From the NCBI RefSeq assembly GCF_016862115.1, contig NZ_BOMI01000033.1, positions 108,044 to 172,043 of the forward strand: DNA of 64,000 bases, read 5' to 3'. Shown one piece after another: positions 8,489-15,991 of the stretch. The position numbers and the translations under genes are program-made. Origin of the DNA: Paractinoplanes deccanensis (lineage in GTDB: Bacteria > Actinomycetota > Actinomycetes > Mycobacteriales > Micromonosporaceae). How positions within the stretch are numbered: position 1 is the first letter of the stretch; each line of letters begins with the position of its first letter. The notes under the pieces were generated by a model, which was not told the origin of the DNA, did no database searches, and was given only the letters and a program-made list of their open reading frames with translations.

Positions 8489-9778
8489 TCAGCTGTTCCG
8501 CCGGTCGAACTCGGCCCGCGTCTGGGCGAGCAGCGGCCCGACCTCGCTGGCGCACCGGCCGGCGGCGGCCTCAGCCGCGGCGGCGGCCTCGGCGGCTTGG
8601 GCCATCTTGGTGACGACACTGGACGCGCCGGCGAACTGGACGATCGACAGGGTCTGCTCGCCGAGGGAGTTGATGCGAGCCCGGGCGGAGCGGATCTGCG
8701 CCAGGTACTGGGCGGTGGCCGCCTCGAGGGCGCGGCGGATCGATTCGGCTTCCTGGGCGCCGGAAACAACGCCGGTGACGGCGATACCTCGGGTGGCGAC
8801 GGCCTGGGTCATGTCGGGGTTCCCTTCGGTTGGGGCGGGCAGTGCGGGTGGTGTGCTGCGGGTGGGCTCGCCGACGGTGGCGGCAACCCGGACGGGTTGC
8901 TGCGCCATCTCTGCGCGCCATCGGGCGTTGCGTTCGTCGGATTCTCGGGACGCGTCGCGGATCCGTTTCTCGGCCGCGCAGTGTGGGCAGCGCGCCGGGT
9001 CTTTGCTGCAGTTGCCGGACAGTTCGTGCTTGATGGCTTCGGCCTCGGTGTCGGGAATCTGGTTGGCGAGCACGTCGGGGTCTTCAGCTTCGGTGTTCTT
9101 TGGCGGCGGCAGCTGCTCGGGCGGTTCGAGGACAGCGGTGGCTTGGCGTCCCCTGCCGGCGGCGGGTTCGCCGAGCGTCGAGGTGACGTGTACAGGTCCC
9201 GCGTCCGGTGCGGCAGGACCTGCGCCCGGGTTCGTGTTGGGCTCGTACTCGTCGCTGTCGTGCACGGTCGACGAGGCGAACCGGGGCTTGCTGGTGCCGG
9301 GCTCGTAGCAGCCGCGGCCAGGTCTGCCGCCGGGCGAGGTCGGTTGGGGTCCGGGTTCTTCGCCGCCGGGCTCAGTGCTGGACGGAGCGTCCGGGCCGGG
9401 GCCGCCGTCGGCTCCCGCCGGAGCTCTGCGTGCCCGCCACGCGCCGGCGCGGCGGCCCACTTCGGCGTCCCAAGCGTCGGCGATCCGCTGGAACAGGCCC
9501 GGCTCGGCCGGGTTGTCGCCGCGGGCGGCGCGGCGCTTGGCGCGGGCGGCGTCCTGGTCGCGCCAGAAGTCGCGCCACACGTTGCCCGCGTACTGGCGGA
9601 ACGCGCCCCCGGTCGCCGGGTCGATCCCGGCGTCTTGCAGTCGCTGGCGGCGGGCTGCGGCGGCCGGGGGCTCCTCGCCGCGCAGCCCCGCCGCGAACGA
9701 CTGGGCCGCCTCCCCTGCGATCTCCGGCAGGTGCTTGACCAGCCAGTAGGAGAAGACGCAGACGACGAGGACGTCCAT
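8489..9778 (-). CDS. Membrane-anchored, low-complexity transfer-operon protein
   Basis: 429 aa from ATG at 9778 (GTG at 9790 also possible). One N-terminal hydrophobic segment (VLVVCVFSYWLVKHLP) is followed by a long Pro/Ala/Gly/Glu-rich middle, a C-x7-C-P-H-C knuckle near residue 275 that may bind zinc, and an Ala/Glu helical C-terminus (~330-429) likely to be a coiled coil. It is read just before the translocase gene, 68 bases apart. Similar large disordered proteins accompany TraB in actinobacterial conjugative elements, but no precise family is recognised. Confidence 0.6.
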   Translation of the reverse strand: MDVLVVCVFSYWLVKHLPEIAGEAAQSFAAGLRGEEPPAAAARRQRLQDAGIDPATGGAFRQYAGNVWRDFWRDQDAARAKRRAARGDNPAEPGLFQRIADAWDAEVGRRAGAWRARRAPAGADGGPGPDAPSSTEPGGEEPGPQPTSPGGRPGRGCYEPGTSKPRFASSTVHDSDEYEPNTNPGAGPAAPDAGPVHVTSTLGEPAAGRGRQATAVLEPPEQLPPPKNTEAEDPDVLANQIPDTEAEAIKHELSGNCSKDPARCPHCAAEKRIRDASRESDERNARWRAEMAQQPVRVAATVGEPTRSTPPALPAPTEGNPDMTQAVATRGIAVTGVVSGAQEAESIRRALEAATAQYLAQIRSARARINSLGEQTLSIVQFAGASSVVTKMAQAAEAAAAAEAAAGRCASEVGPLLAQTRAEFDRRNS

Positions 9779-9792
9779 GCCACCGAGCACGG

Positions 9793-10191
9793 CTACTTAC
9801 CCATCTGCGACAGCTGGTTGGAGACCTCGGTGCCGCCGTCCTGGATGAGCCGGCCGGCCTGGTCGAGGTTGGACGCGCCGAGCACGACGGCGAAGCCGAG
9901 CGCGAACGCCGCCCAGAAGGCCGGCTTGTCGGGCTTCTTGTCGACGGCCCAGTCCACGACGATGATCGCCGCGCAGACGATGAGGGCGGCGACGCCGGCC
10001 CCGCCGAGCCAGGCGGCGGACTGCATCCAGTCCCCGACGAAGGTGGCGAGGAACGCGAGGCCGGCGAGGAACGCCATGACGACGGCGACGTTCTTCGCGG
10101 ACTTCTTGGAGGCCTTGTGGGTGCGGTGCGCGGCGAACAGCAGCGCCCCGGCGATGAGCAGGAGGCCGAAGCGGGCCCCGATACCGAACAT
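9793..10191 (-). CDS. Membrane protein, about four helices
   Basis: 132 aa from ATG at 10191. Hydrophobic stretches LLLIAGALLFAA, VAVVMAFLAGLAFLATFVGD, GGAGVAALIVCAAIIVVDW and FWAAFALGFAVVLGAS give about four spans; the tail is polar (GTEVSNQLSQMGK). Located inside the transfer-like operon. Comparable to Spd (plasmid spread) membrane proteins in position and topology; that comparison is inference. Confidence 0.6.
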   Translation of the reverse strand: MFGIGARFGLLLIAGALLFAAHRTHKASKKSAKNVAVVMAFLAGLAFLATFVGDWMQSAAWLGGAGVAALIVCAAIIVVDWAVDKKPDKPAFWAAFALGFAVVLGASNLDQAGRLIQDGGTEVSNQLSQMGK

Positions 10192-10193
10192 GG

Positions 10194-10625
10194 TCAGTAC
10201 TTCCTTCCGTACAGATATGCCCCGGTGAGGGCGGCGAGGGTGAGGTAGAGGCTGTAGCGGCGGGTGGGCCGCACCGCGCACCAGCGCAGCGGCCCAGTCA
10301 GGAAGGTGGGGGTGATGGCGAGCAGGGCGAACACGGCGAGCCGGTCGGTCCAGTTCGACACGTGCCACAGGCCGCGCAGCAGGCCGTTGTTGAGGGGGAT
10401 GCGCTTGGCGTCGACGGCGGAGGCGGTCCACAGGGCGCGCAGGGTCATCGGTTCGGCGGTGAGCAGCCACCAGGAGGACAGGCCGACCCGGATGCGATCA
10501 CCCAGCTTGATCTCACTGTGGGTGACCTGTATCTTCGCGCGCGCGCCCGCGCGCACGGCCGGGCTGTCGGCCTCGGGAACCCGCTCAGGATGATCTGATC
10601 TCACTTCACTGTTGGTGACCGTCAT
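10194..10625 (-). CDS. Small membrane protein of transfer operon
   Basis: 143 aa, ATG at 10625. A polar N-terminal half with many charges is followed by hydrophobic segments (LLRGLWHVSNW, LAVFALLAITPTFLTGPL, LYLTLAALTGAYLY). It overlaps the upstream gene by 20 bases. No recognised domain; probably works at the membrane with the translocase. Confidence 0.55.
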   Translation of the reverse strand: MTVTNSEVRSDHPERVPEADSPAVRAGARAKIQVTHSEIKLGDRIRVGLSSWWLLTAEPMTLRALWTASAVDAKRIPLNNGLLRGLWHVSNWTDRLAVFALLAITPTFLTGPLRWCAVRPTRRYSLYLTLAALTGAYLYGRKY

Positions 10626-10839
10626 GGTGGTTCGCCTCCTTCCGGATCCGGTTGATTGCTTCGAGGACGAGTTGTTCGGCGTAGGCCACCCTTCCGGCCT
10701 GCCAAGCTTCGGAGATCAGCCACTGGCAGGCCGCGGACAGCCGTTGTTTGGAGGTGGCCGCCTGGGCCATCCGTTCCTGGTGGTAGTCGCTGCGGCGTCG
10801 CAGCTCACGTCTGACCCGTTTGGTGTTTGTCCAGGTCAC
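10606..10839 (-). CDS. Small basic helical protein
   Basis: 77 aa from GTG at 10839, overlapping the 27-residue gene before it by 4 bases. Highly charged and helical (KRVRRELRRRSDYHQERM, AYAEQLVLEAINRIRKEA). The basic N-terminus could bind nucleic acid. Function unknown. Confidence 0.5.
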   Translation of the reverse strand: MTWTNTKRVRRELRRRSDYHQERMAQAATSKQRLSAACQWLISEAWQAGRVAYAEQLVLEAINRIRKEANHHDGHQQ

Positions 10840-10919
10840 GCCGCTCCCAGCAGAAAGGCGATGATCCCGAGTAGGGGGATCACCACGAACAAGAAGATCA
10901 GCGGGGCGGCGCTCTTCAT
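10836..10919 (-). CDS. 27-residue single-span membrane peptide
   Basis: ATG at 10919 to TGA at 10836; almost the whole peptide is one hydrophobic helix (PLIFLFVVIPLLGIIAFLLG). Both ends overlap neighbouring genes by 4 bases, the standard spacing of this operon, which supports it being real despite its size. Possibly a subunit or regulator of the membrane transfer proteins. Confidence 0.5.
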   Translation of the reverse strand: MKSAAPLIFLFVVIPLLGIIAFLLGAA

Positions 10920-11167
10920 CGCTGCCTGCCTTGCCACAGCCAGGACGCGAAGACGTTGAGCATGAACAGCCCGATCGCGGCGCTCTGCGCACCGACGACC
11001 AGGGGAATCATGTCCGGGCTGGTCTGCACACCGTTGGCCCCGCCGATCGCGGCGGCGATCACGGTGGCGGCGGTGATCCGCACCCCAGCGGTGTGCGGGT
11101 TCGGCTTGGCGGGCGGCGCGGGTCGCGGCGAGGGCCGGCGGGCGGTCGGCTTGGAGACGTCGGTCAT
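10916..11167 (-). CDS. Small two-helix membrane protein
   Basis: 83 aa from ATG at 11167, coupled by ATGA overlaps on both sides. Pro/Arg-rich N-terminus (RRPSPRPAPPAKPNP) then two hydrophobic helices (ITAATVIAAAIGGANG and PLVVGAQSAAIGLFMLNVF). A cytoplasmic proline-rich tail with two spans is typical of unknown Spd-like proteins. Confidence 0.55.
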   Translation of the reverse strand: MTDVSKPTARRPSPRPAPPAKPNPHTAGVRITAATVIAAAIGGANGVQTSPDMIPLVVGAQSAAIGLFMLNVFASWLWQGRQR

Positions 11168-11358
11168 CGCAGGCCCCTCCGCGACTCGTTGCCGGCCTTG
11201 AACAGCCAGCGGCTTGCCTCGCTGTCGAGTCCGCTGAGGAGTCCGGTGGCAATGTCGTACAGGTCGCCCTCGGTGGACGCGTCGGCGCTGAACGTTTTCG
11301 TCTCGCCGCCGATGTTCACGGCGATGGTGACCCACACGGGGGTCTTCTGGTCGGTCAT
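11164..11358 (-). CDS. Small soluble protein of transfer operon
   Basis: 64 aa, ATG at 11358, ATGA overlap downstream. Strand-rich start (VWVTIAVNIGGETKTFSAD) and helical end. No domain recognised; the only clearly soluble small protein in this operon. Confidence 0.55.
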   Translation of the reverse strand: MTDQKTPVWVTIAVNIGGETKTFSADASTEGDLYDIATGLLSGLDSEASRWLFKAGNESRRGLR

Positions 11359-11360
11359 GG

Positions 11361-12848
11361 TCAGTTCTCCTCGGGGGTCAGGTGGTGGCCGTTCACGCCC
11401 GCGGTGACGGGCGGTTCGGGCAGCGGAAAAGGCGCCGGGATCGCGGCCTGCTGGCGGGCGTTGAGCGCTTCCGCGTCGGCCCGGTAACGGCTGATCGTGC
11501 GGTCGCCAACGCGCATGCGTTTCGCCAGCTCAGCGTTTGTTTCGCCCGGATATTTGGCGAGGTACTTGGCGAGCTTGACGGCGGTCGGGTGGGCGCCGGT
11601 GGCGGCGGGCTTGCTGGCGCGCGTTCTGGCGGGCTTGGGGCGTTCGCTTTTGGCGGCATCAGTGGCGGTCTCGGAGGCGCCACCATTGGCCGACCTAGCG
11701 GCGTGGTCGATGGCGGCAGTGGTGTCGTCGGCGGTGGCGACGTCCTCATCCGCCGCGGTGGCGGGCACGGTGGCGACGTATCCGGCGGGAGTTGTGTCGC
11801 CGTCACGGTCGCCAGTTGGCGGTGCCGGTGCCGGGGTGAACGGCGTGGCGGCGAGCTCGCGGCGCGGGGTCGGGCGCAACGGCGTCAGGTCTGCGACCGC
11901 CAGCCGGGAGGTGCCGTCCTCCACCCCGTACAGCAGGGCGAGCTGGGCGCGGACCTCGGCGAGCAGCGCCGGGTCGGTGGCAAGCTTCAGGTGCTCGTTG
12001 GCCGCCTCGGTCTGCCGGCGCAGCCGCCACCGGGTCCACTTCAGCCGCCAGCCGGTCTTGCCGTCCTCGACGAGCCGGTTGAGCCGGTAGGCGGTACGCG
12101 CGAACTGGGCGATGCGCCGCTTGCGGGCCACATCGCCGATGGCCCTGTCGGTGGGCTCGGCAATCCCGAGCCATACCAGGGCCCGTTCCGGGGTGATCCG
12201 CAGGTTGAGCCGCTTCTGCCCGCGGGTGAACTGCATGAGCTCACCCGCGAGGCCGCGTTCCCACATCCAGGCGGCGAGCAGCGGCGCCACGACCCGGACG
12301 GCCTTACCGGCGGTGGTGTGCTCGTCGGCGGCGGCGAACAGGCCGGACAGGGCGGCGAGCACCCACACGGCGATGCCGTCGACGTCGACGCGCTGTTCCA
12401 CATAGTCGGGGTTGGTGTCGCGTTTGGCGGCCCGGTCGAGCCGGAAGCGGCGGGACCGGAACGCCGACGCGAGCATGGCGATCTCGAAGAACGCAAACAG
12501 GGCGACGCGGGCGTACGGGTTGGCGATGTGCAGGACGTCGCCGAAGAACTTCCACATGCCGGTGGCGACCACTCCCGTGGCGACGCCGGCGGCGAGGAAG
12601 GTGAGGAACTTGTCGCTCTTGACCCGGCGGGTGGTGTCGCGGCTGCCGAGGGCGAGGCGAATGGAGCTGATCAGCCCGGCGGCGATGACGGCGGCGGCGA
12701 GGGTGTACCAGGCGGCGGCGGGGATGGTTTCGAGGGATGCGGTGAGGTGCGCCCAGACGGTCTGTGCCCACGCGTCGTCGCCCTCGTACCCGGCCGGGGT
12801 GGTGGCGGGTTCGGGGGTGTCGGGCAGGGCGTAGATCCTCGTGGGCAT
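11361..12848 (-). CDS. SpdB/DUF2637-like membrane protein with C-terminal HTH
   Basis: 495 aa from ATG at 12848; a TTG ten codons upstream lies inside the operator and is less likely. Four hydrophobic segments in the first ~180 residues (AAWYTLAAAVIAAGLISSI, FLTFLAAGVATGVVATGMW, ARVALFAFFEIAMLASAF, GIAVWVLAALSGLFAAAD), a Pro/Ala/Thr-rich linker, then a helix-turn-helix near 435-470 (NAELAKRMRVGDRTISRYR). Four helices plus distal HTH is the architecture of plasmid-spread DUF2637 proteins, thought to link transferred DNA to the membrane. First gene of the operon, directly behind the palindromic operator, so probably repressed. Confidence 0.6.
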   Translation of the reverse strand: MPTRIYALPDTPEPATTPAGYEGDDAWAQTVWAHLTASLETIPAAAWYTLAAAVIAAGLISSIRLALGSRDTTRRVKSDKFLTFLAAGVATGVVATGMWKFFGDVLHIANPYARVALFAFFEIAMLASAFRSRRFRLDRAAKRDTNPDYVEQRVDVDGIAVWVLAALSGLFAAADEHTTAGKAVRVVAPLLAAWMWERGLAGELMQFTRGQKRLNLRITPERALVWLGIAEPTDRAIGDVARKRRIAQFARTAYRLNRLVEDGKTGWRLKWTRWRLRRQTEAANEHLKLATDPALLAEVRAQLALLYGVEDGTSRLAVADLTPLRPTPRRELAATPFTPAPAPPTGDRDGDTTPAGYVATVPATAADEDVATADDTTAAIDHAARSANGGASETATDAAKSERPKPARTRASKPAATGAHPTAVKLAKYLAKYPGETNAELAKRMRVGDRTISRYRADAEALNARQQAAIPAPFPLPEPPVTAGVNGHHLTPEEN

Positions 12849-12870
12849 GGGGGGAAGTCTGCCATACGGC

Positions 12871-12897
12871 CACGACAATTGCTAGATAATTGTCGTG
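12871..12897. promoter_or_regulatory. Palindromic operator, copy 1
   Basis: Perfect 10-bp arms CACGACAATT (12871-12880) and AATTGTCGTG (12888-12897) around a 7-base spacer GCTAGAT, in the gap between the divergent transfer operon and the XRE/RepA unit. The same arms and spacing recur at 22601-22627. Likely the site of an element-encoded repressor. Confidence 0.75.
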
Positions 12898-12905
12898 CCA
12901 CAAGA

Positions 12906-12919
12906 TACGATGCTCGCCA
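12906..12919 (+). promoter_or_regulatory. Possible -10 box for leaderless XRE transcript
   Basis: TACGAT at 12906-12911 lies 7 bases before ATG 12919, the spacing expected if the transcript starts at the A of the ATG. No ribosome site precedes the gene, and the palindrome covers where a -35 would be. Assignment by eye only. Confidence 0.35.
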
Positions 12920-13227
12920 TGACCGCACCCCGACACCGCGTCTTGCAGGACATTCCGCTGCGCGACCAACTTCGCATAGCCCGCAACTTGCCCCCGCCGG
13001 AAGAGTGCCGTCGCATCCGCGAAGCCGCCGGCGTCTCCGTCGAGCAGCTGGCTTCCAGCGTCCCCGTACAGGCCGCGACACTTCGCCGCTGGGAACGCCG
13101 TGAACGGCAGCCCCAGTTTCGCCATCGAGTCGCGTGGAGTCAGCGAATCGCTGAACTCCGCGAGTTCCTTACCGCCAGCAACAACCTCGCAAGGCAGCCC
13201 ACCACCGGGCTCCTGGTCCGGAAATGA
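12919..13227 (+). CDS. XRE-type HTH regulator
   Basis: 102 aa from ATG 12919 (GTG 12895 and ATG 12910 are alternatives, both without a ribosome site). The HTH reads RRIREAAGVSVEQLASSVPV then ATLRRWERRERQPQ, a standard XRE layout. It lies immediately to the right of the perfect palindrome and divergent from the transfer operon, so an autoregulated repressor of both units is the natural reading. The RepA-like gene follows 120 bases downstream. Confidence 0.7.
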   Translation: MTAPRHRVLQDIPLRDQLRIARNLPPPEECRRIREAAGVSVEQLASSVPVQAATLRRWERRERQPQFRHRVAWSQRIAELREFLTASNNLARQPTTGLLVRK

Positions 13228-13297
13228 CGAGGGCCGCGGCGCCTGCCACGCCACGGCCTGTCGTCAAGCCCACGTACCGAACTACGTAGGAGACCCC

Positions 13298-13363
13298 TTG
13301 AAGGTAAACGAGTGGTGGTCTCGCGTCCATGAATCGGCGGTGACCGGTGACGAGCGCGACTGA
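13298..13363 (+). CDS. Possible 21-residue leader peptide upstream of repA-like gene
   Basis: TTG start 5 bases after GTAGGAG, ending TGA at 13363 inside the first codons of the RepA-like gene (GTG 13347). The peptide begins MKVNEWWSRV. Overlap of a well-initiated short ORF with a poorly initiated large gene suggests translational coupling that could limit initiator synthesis. Coding status is uncertain. Confidence 0.35.
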   Translation: MKVNEWWSRVHESAVTGDERD

Positions 13364-14882
13364 CGGGCATGTTGCCGACACCGACGGCCTCGATGACCCC
13401 GACGTCGTTCTGAGCTGGGAACGGACAACCATCGGCAAGCTGCTCATCGCCGGCAACAGCGAGCAGCTGATCGGCCAGCTGAGCCCAGCAGACTTCATGA
13501 CCATCCCCCACCAGCACATCTATGCCGCCATGCAGAACCACGCTCACGCCGGCCAGTTGGACGCGATGTCTGTACTGGCCGATCTGCTGCCGATTCGGCA
13601 GGTGACGGCAGTGGTCGACCCGGCGAGTTATCTCAGCGCCTGCCGCACGAGGGCATCGATGGAAATCGGCGACTTCGCCTGGCACGCCGCACGCGTGCGC
13701 GCCGCCGCCGAGTGGCGCGGCGCGAAAGCCATCGTGGACCGAGCGCAGCAGGCTCTGAAGTCCCGCAACATGGAGACGGTCCGACGCGTCTTCGAGGAAG
13801 CGACCGCCGGCATCGCCGACTCCCCAAACCAGGGTGGCGTGCAGCTACGAGCGGCGAGCTCGTTCAAGATGCGCGGCACCCGGTGGCTAATGGCCGGGCG
13901 CATCCCCGCCGGGATGATGACCATCCTCGCCGGACGCGAGGGCATCGGGAAGTCGACGGTCTCCCTGGACATCGCCGCCCGACTCACCAAGGGCACTCTC
14001 GAGGGCCGCTACCTTGGCCGCCCGCAGAACGTCATCCTGTGCGCCACTGAGGACAGTTGGGAACACACCATTGTTCCCCGGCTGCGGGCGGTCGGCGCCG
14101 ACCTGGACCGGGTGTTTCACATTGCCGTACAGGACGAGAACGGCGGATGGCGCGCCATCACGGCGCCGGGCGATATCCGGGCCATCGAGCGGGCGATCAA
14201 GTTGTACCGGCCTGCCCTTCTCCTGATCGACCCCCTGATGTCGATCATCGATGGGCGCATCGACACCAACAACCAGAAGCAGGTGCAGCAGGGCCTCGAG
14301 CCACTGATCGCGATGTGCGGCCGGGTGTCCATGGCGGTCCTCGGCCTGATCCACGTGAACAAGTCGAACTCGACGGACGCGCTCAACAGCGTGATGGCCT
14401 CCAAGGCGTTCACGTCGCTGCCGCGGTCGGTGCTGTTCTGCATAGCCGACCCGACTGAGGACGGGACGTTCCTGTTCACCCACGAGAAGTGCAACGTCGG
14501 ACCCGCGCAGCAGTCGGTCGTCTACCGGTTGGCGTCAGTGCGATTCGACCTGGACCCCGCCGATGTGGAGGAGGGTGATGAGCCGTTCATTTTCACGTCT
14601 CGTGTGGCCTGGGGTGAACCTGACGACCGCAAAGCCGGCGACATCCTGGCTGAGCAAGCGGCCGGGAGGGGCTTCGGTGATCTCCGTAAGTCGCTACGCG
14701 AGTACATCGACTCGAGGACGGGTGTGGTGGCGGCCTCCGAGTTGGTCGCGGAGTTCGAGGACGTGGATGTGACGCGTTCCAACATCGACCAGACCTTGAA
14801 GCGCATGGTCAAGAAGGGCGAGATCGACAAGCCGTCACGGGGCTTCTATCAGTCAATGAAGATCGCTGGCCGTGGCATCTGA
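13347..14882 (+). CDS. RepA/DnaB-like replication ATPase
   Basis: 511 aa, GTG start. Residues ~25-130 look like a DnaB N-terminal helical domain (IGKLLIAGNSEQLIGQLSP, HQHIYAAMQ). A RecA-type ATPase follows with Walker A G-R-E-G-I-G-K-S-T (about 196-204) and Walker B LLLIDPLM (about 291); residues ~440-505 form a winged helix (SNIDQTLKRMVKKGEIDKP). This AAA_25/RepA layout is used by plasmid and phage replication initiators or helicase-like loaders. A dense repeat array lies just behind it, so it probably acts there. A second, different RepA-like protein is encoded at 44.98 kb. Confidence 0.75.
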   Translation: MTSATDGHVADTDGLDDPDVVLSWERTTIGKLLIAGNSEQLIGQLSPADFMTIPHQHIYAAMQNHAHAGQLDAMSVLADLLPIRQVTAVVDPASYLSACRTRASMEIGDFAWHAARVRAAAEWRGAKAIVDRAQQALKSRNMETVRRVFEEATAGIADSPNQGGVQLRAASSFKMRGTRWLMAGRIPAGMMTILAGREGIGKSTVSLDIAARLTKGTLEGRYLGRPQNVILCATEDSWEHTIVPRLRAVGADLDRVFHIAVQDENGGWRAITAPGDIRAIERAIKLYRPALLLIDPLMSIIDGRIDTNNQKQVQQGLEPLIAMCGRVSMAVLGLIHVNKSNSTDALNSVMASKAFTSLPRSVLFCIADPTEDGTFLFTHEKCNVGPAQQSVVYRLASVRFDLDPADVEEGDEPFIFTSRVAWGEPDDRKAGDILAEQAAGRGFGDLRKSLREYIDSRTGVVAASELVAEFEDVDVTRSNIDQTLKRMVKKGEIDKPSRGFYQSMKIAGRGI

Positions 14883-14902
14883 ACTGACACCCCTACCTCC
14901 CT

Positions 14903-15036
14903 GTCAGAAAGTCAGAAGAGTCAGAAAACCCTACCGTCTGTAACCGCCCGTCACTCTCAGACGTTTTTTCTGACTCTTCTGACTTAAAGACACTCTCCAG
15001 AGAGTGTCAGAAGAGGTGTCAGAAGTTCTGACACCT
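14903..15036. repeat. GTCAGAA repeat array; candidate replication origin
   Basis: Eight copies of GTCAGAA, five direct (14903, 14911, 14920, 15006, 15018) and three inverted (14968, 14977, 15026). They build a perfect 20-bp inverted repeat (14909-14928 with 14966-14985), a GACACTCT/AGAGTGTC hairpin (14989-15008) and an 11-bp near-continuous palindrome (AGGTGTCAGAA/TTCTGACACCT, 15014-15036). CGTCTG/CAGACG plus T6 at 14935-14969 could also end the repA transcript. Further repeats of AGGACCA follow at about 15070-15110. Position behind the initiator gene suggests iterons. This covers most of the gene-free stretch 14883-15186. Confidence 0.65.
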
Positions 15037-15138
15037 GCTCGGGCCGGGTTGACGACCAATCTGACGGTCCTGCCAGGACCACCCAGGACCGCTTCAGGAC
15101 CAGGACCACCCGGCAAACCCGAAAGCCGTACAGCCGAT

Positions 15139-15154
15139 TCGAACGAACGTTCAC
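15139..15154 (+). promoter_or_regulatory. LexA (SOS) box
   Basis: TCGAAC-GAAC-GTTCAC matches the actinobacterial SOS core GAAC-RNRY-GTTC, with only the last two bases of the extended palindrome off. It lies 33 bases before the ATG of the three-Cys-motif gene, where a bound LexA would block transcription. Confidence 0.6.
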
Positions 15155-15186
15155 CTGCCGTTACGCTGCGAGAATGGAGACCAACC

Positions 15187-15990
15187 ATGGCTGACCGAAG
15201 CGCCATCGAATGGACCGAGGCCACCTGGAATCCTGTAACCGGCTGCGACGAGGTGTCGCCCGGCTGCGACAACTGCTACGCCAAGACGTTCGCCGAGCGG
15301 TGGCGCGGCACTCCCGGCCACTACTTCGAGCAGGGCTTCGACATCCAGCTCCGCCCAGACAAGCTCAACCTGCCGCTCACGTGGCGCCGGCCGCGGAAGG
15401 TGTTCGTCAACTCGATGAGCGACCTGTTCCACGACCAAGTGCCGGACGCGTTCATCGCCGAGGTGTTCTCAGTGATGGCCCGCACCCCTCAGCACACCTA
15501 CCAGCTGCTCACCAAGAGGCACGGACGGATGCGGTCGCTGCTCAGCCGGCCGTCGTTCCGCGACAAACTTGCGCACAGGGGCAGCGGCTGGCCACTGCCG
15601 AACGTCTGGCTGGGGGTGAGCGTCGAGGATCAGAAGCGCGCCGAGCTGCGCGTTCCGGCTCTTTTAAACACGCCAGCTGCGGTGCGGTGGTTGTCGTGCG
15701 AGCCGCTTCTCAGCCCAGTGCACCTGATGCCGTGGCTGAACGGCGGAGTCGGCACGGTCGCGCCCGCCGACCTGGACTGGGTGGTGGTCGGCGGCGAGTC
15801 CGGCATCAAGGCGCGCCCGATGCACCGCGACTGGGCGCGATCGCTGCGCGACGAATGTTCTGCTGCCGGCGTGGCGTTCTTTTTCAAGCAGTGGGGCGGG
15901 CGCAACCCGAAGTCCGGCGGTCGAGAGCTCGACGGGCGCACCTGGGATGAGATGCCCGACGCCTGCACCTCGGAGCTACTCGCGGGCTGA
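15187..15990 (+). CDS. Phage Gp37/Gp68 (DUF5131) three-Cys-motif protein
   Basis: 267 aa from ATG 15187 behind ATGGAGACC; a longer frame upstream runs through the repeats and is rejected. N-terminal S-A-I-E-W-T-E-A-T-W-N-P then G-C-x6-G-C-D-N-C-Y-A gives the three conserved cysteines of this family, related to radical-SAM proteins (C-x6/7-C-x2-C for an iron-sulphur cluster). Further family blocks are F-V-N-S-M-S-D-L-F-H, L-L-T-K-R, N-V-W-L-G-V-S-V-E and F-F-K-Q-W-G-G. Its known companion, TcmP, is encoded convergently with stops 2 bases apart. The reaction is unknown; the SOS box suggests a link to DNA damage. Confidence 0.85.
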   Translation: MADRSAIEWTEATWNPVTGCDEVSPGCDNCYAKTFAERWRGTPGHYFEQGFDIQLRPDKLNLPLTWRRPRKVFVNSMSDLFHDQVPDAFIAEVFSVMARTPQHTYQLLTKRHGRMRSLLSRPSFRDKLAHRGSGWPLPNVWLGVSVEDQKRAELRVPALLNTPAAVRWLSCEPLLSPVHLMPWLNGGVGTVAPADLDWVVVGGESGIKARPMHRDWARSLRDECSAAGVAFFFKQWGGRNPKSGGRELDGRTWDEMPDACTSELLAG

Positions 15991-15991
15991 G

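Noticed and set aside
7102..8613. 503-codon plus-strand frame opposite the translocase
   Set aside because: Antisense shadow of a gene with intact Walker motifs; composition is typical of GC-driven open frames.
11382..13103. 573-codon plus-strand frame opposite the SpdB-like gene
   Set aside because: Gly/Arg/Val repeats only; crosses the operator and a divergent promoter.
13228..13297. Hairpin after the XRE gene as a terminator
   Set aside because: Only short GACGA/TCGTC and GGCC pairings with mismatches and no T-tract; too weak to call.
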